A stretch of DNA of 8,467 bases from Hydrogenophaga sp. (GTDB lineage Bacteria > Pseudomonadota > Gammaproteobacteria > Burkholderiales > Burkholderiaceae_C): assembly GCA_020047875.1 (NCBI GenBank), contig JAIFNE010000145.1:1-8467 (forward strand). The letters are read 5' to 3'. The position numbers and the translations under genes were made by a program. The notes under the pieces were generated by a model that was not told the DNA's origin, ran no database searches, and was given only the letters and a program-made list of their open reading frames with translations. Of this stretch, positions 6,661 to 8,467 are shown one piece after another (within the stretch, counting starts at the first letter, position 1; each line of letters starts with the position of its first letter).

Positions 6661-6954
6661 CTAACCCGGATATTTCACCGGGGGAGATTTCTTCTCGGCG
6701 AGCTTTCCGGAAACATACTTGTGCAAGACACTCGCGATCAGCGTCTGGTACGGCATGCCTTCAGCAAGTGCCTTGGCCTGGATGTCGAGTAAGTCTGCCG
6801 AAGACAGCCGGATGTTTACCCGCTTGTCTTTGATTGATGTAGCTCTCGCTGCTGCGCGCATGCGCTGAAGCTCGGCCTTGCTCGCAATCGGCTTTAGTTT
6901 GCCCGACTCATAGGCTTCAAGCACTTCTAGTTCATACGGATCAAGCTTAGACAT
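6661..6954 (-). CDS. CopG/BrnA-like ribbon-helix-helix antitoxin
   Basis: This 97-residue protein (MSKLDPYELEVLEAYESGKL at the start) is the likely antitoxin of the toxin gene just upstream. A basic N-terminal half leads to IKDKRVNIRLSSADLLDIQA, a ribbon-helix-helix DNA-binding core. The next stretch, EGMPYQTLIASVLHKYVSGK, is typical of CopG-like antitoxins paired with BrnT-like toxins. It would bind the toxin and repress the shared promoter. The ATG at 6954 overlaps the toxin stop by 8 bases (ATGTCTAA) and follows AAGGA with 8-base spacing, so the two genes are translationally coupled. The frame is open further upstream to 7140, but that part lies inside the toxin gene and is not family-like. 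Confidence 0.85.
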   Translation of the reverse strand: MSKLDPYELEVLEAYESGKLKPIASKAELQRMRAAARATSIKDKRVNIRLSSADLLDIQAKALAEGMPYQTLIASVLHKYVSGKLAEKKSPPVKYPG

Positions 6955-7234
6955 CGTCTGAGTCCTTCGCGATGAAGTCGCGCGTGGCCTTCCGGCTTGG
7001 GATGATTGTCTTGAGAAAGAAGTGATCTGCCTCTTCGACGAACGGCACAAGGAAGGCGTAGCCCGCAACCTCGACGACCATGATCTTCTGCCGCGGGTAC
7101 TTCTTTGGGTTCTGATGGGGCACGATCTCCAGCAAGCCACCCGCTTCTACTGCAACCGTGATGTCCTCGAACGAGAGGCCTCGCTCTCGTTTGATCAGGT
7201 CGTTCTTGTCAGGAGGCCACCGGAACGGTTTCAT
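6947..7234 (-). CDS. BrnT-like type II toxin (putative RNase)
   Basis: The 95-residue product begins MKPFRWPPDKNDLIKRERGL with SFEDI following, close to the BrnT pattern F-x-W/N-x(2)-K-N...G-x-SFE. It ends in LKTIIPSRKATRDF, corresponding to the conserved C-terminal RKA-containing helix. The middle QKIMVVEVAGYAFLVPFVEE is the beta-sheet core. BrnT toxins are small RelE-fold ribonucleases that slow translation. The toxin-first gene order and overlap with the antitoxin match the family. The exact subfamily differs from classical Brucella BrnT, so function is inferred. The ATG at 7234 has no Shine-Dalgarno and lies 8 bases after a -10-like TACCAT, so the message may be leaderless. It is the first gene of the cassette that begins at 7315. 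Confidence 0.75.
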   Translation of the reverse strand: MKPFRWPPDKNDLIKRERGLSFEDITVAVEAGGLLEIVPHQNPKKYPRQKIMVVEVAGYAFLVPFVEEADHFFLKTIIPSRKATRDFIAKDSDDV

Positions 7235-7242
7235 CGGTCGGC

Positions 7243-7272
7243 ATGGTAGCAGACTGTGTGCCGTTTGTCTTC
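7243..7272 (-). promoter_or_regulatory. Candidate promoter of the toxin-antitoxin operon
   Basis: On the minus strand GAAGAC (7272-7267) and TACCAT (7248-7243), preceded by TGC, are separated by 18 bases. This is a plausible sigma-70 promoter with a TGnT extended -10. The predicted transcription start falls within one or two bases of the toxin ATG at 7234. A cassette-borne promoter is common for toxin-antitoxin cassettes, which must be expressed wherever they sit in an array. Confidence 0.4.
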
Positions 7273-7309
7273 ATACAGACCGAAGACCGCCGTGCAGGTG
7301 AGTTGCGAC

Positions 7310-7370
7310 GCCTAACGCAAAGTTCAGCGGGCGTAGCGTAGCGAAGCTCCGCTGGAACGTTGAGTTAGCG
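7310..7370 (-). repeat. attC: attC recombination site (59-base element) of the complete cassette
   Basis: Read on the minus strand, this 61-bp site has R'' CGCTAAC (7370-7364), L'' TTCCAGCGG, a variable centre, L' CCGCTGAA, and R' GTTAGGC (7316-7310) preceded by GC. L'' and L' pair along their whole length except for one unpaired C in L''. That places an extrahelical G on the bottom strand, the feature by which IntI recognises the folded site. R' fits GTTRRRY perfectly, and R'' deviates at its first two positions (C for R, G for Y allowed only loosely). It follows the DUF1643-like stop by 7 bases. Recombination would occur between G and TTAGGC (7316/7315). Confidence 0.85.
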
Positions 7371-7377
7371 GTAGTGT

Positions 7378-7959
7378 TCATAGCACACTCGCTAGGTAAT
7401 TAATGACTGGTATTGCAGGCATACCTTGGGGGTGTTTGGCAAAGTCATGCTCGGATGGAGTATGGCTTACCACCGCACGGGTTTGATGGTTGTAATAAAA
7501 ACTTGGTGGATTGCGCTTAATAAATCGGAGCTTAAAAGGATTTAAGAGGTCATCATTACCACCCCAAGCAAACCACACGACTTTTGACTGGGTTTTCTCA
7601 GAAGGGCATTGAGGCTGGCTCGCAAAGTTATTAATCATTGAGCACGCCTCTCCCAAATTTGGGTTGCAGAGGTAAAAAAGATTCCAAACCTGCACAAAAG
7701 CATTTGCAGGTATATGTTTCCCAGCCCGTTCATAGGCAACGATAAAGCGATTACGAACACTCGGAAGCATTTTATCGCCGTCTAGATTTAGATGTGCAAA
7801 TACGCCGAGTTGCGTTGGCTGAGCAGAACCTGGATTTTTGCCAACAATTGCCCCAACGCATTCACCATCTTGACTGGGATCATGTTCACCTAGATAAATT
7901 CGAGTATCAAACCTAAACAAATGGTTTTCAATAGTTTCAAAACGAGCGTAATAGGTCAT
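7378..7959 (-). CDS. DUF1643-like protein of unknown function
   Basis: The 193-residue product has no signal peptide or membrane segment. Its layout resembles DUF1643: an early strand ending in VGAIVGKNPGSA (35-46, compare the family's GLNPSTA), then a basic helix SVRNRFIVAYERAG. VQVWNLFYLCNP (89-100, compare VVNLFAFRAT) follows, then VVWFAWGGND (127-136, compare VVAAWG), and last SEHDFAKHPQGMP (169-181, compare the terminal GxPxHP motif). The family has no established biochemical role and is frequent on mobile DNA. I chose the ATG at 7959. A TTG at 7995 is also in frame but would overlap the upstream gene. The ribosome site is weak (AAGG at 11 bases). Base composition is AT-rich, unlike the edd-to-murI genes, which indicates transfer. 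It probably works with the repeat protein encoded just upstream. Confidence 0.7.
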   Translation of the reverse strand: MTYYARFETIENHLFRFDTRIYLGEHDPSQDGECVGAIVGKNPGSAQPTQLGVFAHLNLDGDKMLPSVRNRFIVAYERAGKHIPANAFVQVWNLFYLCNPNLGEACSMINNFASQPQCPSEKTQSKVVWFAWGGNDDLLNPFKLRFIKRNPPSFYYNHQTRAVVSHTPSEHDFAKHPQGMPAIPVINYLASVL

Positions 7960-7988
7960 GTTCTTAAAAACCTTAATTAAGCAACTAC

Positions 7989-8309
7989 TTACCAAAGCCT
8001 TAAAACCAAAGCCCCAGCAATAGCTAAAATTGGAAGCCCTCCTATTTCATAGGTGTTGGATGAGCTTGCATTTGTCTTGGGCTTTGCCTTTTGACCTTCA
8101 ATAACCCATGTATTTGATAAAGATGCTCCTGTTTTTGGTTTCAATTCTTTGCCATCCCAAATCCAAGTGTTTGAAATGGACGCACTGGTTTTTGGTTTTA
8201 TTTCCTTGCCATCAAAAACCCAAGTATTTGAAATAGAAGAACCACTTTTGGGCTTGAGTTCTTTTCCGTCACAGACCCAGTTACTCGGTAGTTCAATTTT
8301 ATTTGCCAT
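7989..8309 (-). CDS. Small tandem-repeat protein with hydrophobic C-terminal tail
   Basis: I do not recognise a named family. The 106-residue product is built of four consecutive repeats of about 19 residues with consensus SNTWVxDGKExKPKTxASx, at residues 9-26 (one residue short), 27-45, 46-64 and 65-83. A final half repeat SNTYEIGG runs into LPILAIAGALVLRLW (92-106), long enough to dip into or span a membrane. Each repeat has an aromatic residue (W), an acidic-Gly turn (DGK) and a basic KPK, suggesting a repeating beta-hairpin or a surface-binding rod. There is no signal peptide. The ATG at 8309 follows a strong ribosome site (AAAGGA, 8 bases away). A TTG at 8345 extends the frame but has no such site. 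The gene sits 29 bases before the DUF1643-like gene, probably in one transcript. Confidence 0.75.
   Translation of the reverse strand: MANKIELPSNWVCDGKELKPKSGSSISNTWVFDGKEIKPKTSASISNTWIWDGKELKPKTGASLSNTWVIEGQKAKPKTNASSSNTYEIGGLPILAIAGALVLRLW
8061..8285 (-). repeat. 57-bp coding tandem repeat array (four units)
   Basis: Units lie at 8285-8232 (54 bp), 8231-8175, 8174-8118 and 8117-8061. They share segments encoding TGG/GATGG(C)AAxGAA and AAACCxAAA. The period matches 19 codons exactly, and drift is mainly at third positions and in the residues after W, so the array is maintained at protein level. Repeat number may vary between strains by slippage or recombination. Confidence 0.8.
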
Positions 8310-8375
8310 CAGTATTTCCTTTCGATTGTTTAATTTATTGGCCAATTCGTTGAGTAAGTAGGCATCTCTGGTGAC

Positions 8376-8444
8376 CGCTAACGCATGAGTTCACAGGCGC
8401 AGGCCGGGTTTATGGCCTGCGTCCGGTGGAATGACGTGTTATAC
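8376..8444 (-). repeat. attC: attC site of the preceding cassette
   Basis: On the minus strand: R'' GTATAAC (8444-8438), L'' TTCCACCGG, a stem CGCAGGCC/GGCCTGCG around a 7-base loop (ATAAACC then C), L' CCTGTGAA, and R' GTTAGCG (8382-8376) preceded by GC. L'' and L' pair with one mismatch and the same one-base extrahelical offset as in the other attC. The two sites share TTCCA, TGAACT and GCGTTAG. The cassette it belongs to extends past base 8467. A frame ending LPLHQKSV at the TAA inside R'' could be the tail of its gene, but only nine codons are visible. Confidence 0.82.
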
Positions 8445-8467
8445 GGATTTTTGATGGAGTGGCAATG

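Larger units (their letters stand above)
7316..8381 (-). mobile_element. Complete integron gene cassette (1066 bp), two genes plus attC
   Basis: The cassette runs on the minus strand from TTAGCG (8381) to the G of GTTAGGC (7316). G plus TTAGCG is the exact complement of CGCTAAC, the R'' box of the cassette's own attC, as required for a circularised cassette inserted at G|TT. The interior is clearly AT-rich beside the GC-rich chromosome. It holds a repeat protein gene, a DUF1643-like gene 29 bases downstream, and the attC. Both genes face the attC, so a promoter upstream in the array or within the first 70 bases must drive them. No convincing promoter was seen there. Confidence 0.82.

Noticed and set aside
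7960..7995. TTG at 7995 as start of the DUF1643-like protein, overlapping the repeat gene
   Set aside because: The ATG at 7959 gives a family-like start, while the added residues (MVSSCLIKVFKN) come from the intergenic region.
8061..8285. Regular repeats that might be a CRISPR array
   Set aside because: The repeats are directly adjacent without spacers, keep an open frame with a 19-codon period and vary mainly at third positions. They are protein repeats.
8149..8361. 70-codon frame on the plus strand opposite the repeat protein
   Set aside because: It is the reverse reading of the repeats, and the minus strand has the ribosome site and codon pattern of a real gene.

Overview
The window looks like chromosome of a high-GC betaproteobacterium, most likely Burkholderiales and probably Comamonadaceae. 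This rests on GC-rich codon use, the edd-eda-pgi cluster, a REP-like palindrome with a TTCGACAGGCTCA core common in that group, and a chemoreceptor with a C-terminal WxxF-type tether. Genus is not decidable from the sequence alone.

Left part (1-2802, plus strand): the 3' end of edd (6-phosphogluconate dehydratase), a complete eda (KDPG aldolase) one base after it, a REP-like palindrome, then a complete pgi (glucose-6-phosphate isomerase). Together they cover the Entner-Doudoroff steps from 6-phosphogluconate plus the hexose-phosphate entry point. Just downstream (2858-2900) is what looks like the first codons of a destroyed mgsA gene. A candidate sigma-28 promoter then leads into a full-length methyl-accepting chemotaxis protein (3113-4894) ending in EWENF.

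Middle (4895-6206): a decayed IS21-family remnant, consisting of the istB 3' end and two direct terminal repeats, is followed by a nested hairpin region and murI (glutamate racemase) on the minus strand.

Right part (6207-8467, minus strand): this appears to be the distal end of a mobile or chromosomal integron cassette array. Two structured sites (7310-7370 and 8376-8444) have the attC architecture, including a one-base extrahelical offset in the L boxes. They bound one complete 1066-bp cassette (7316-8381) that is visibly AT-rich. The first bases of the cassette are exactly complementary to the R'' box of its own attC, as expected for a cassette that once was a circle. It carries a DUF1643-like protein and a small protein of 19-residue tandem repeats ending in a hydrophobic tail. 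The next cassette toward murI carries a BrnT-like toxin, a ribbon-helix-helix type antitoxin and an orphan HI1420/HigA-like antidote gene. Its own attC is degenerate or missing. The integrase and attI, if present, would lie beyond base 8467.

The strongest candidate for something undescribed is the repeat protein plus DUF1643-like pair in the complete cassette.
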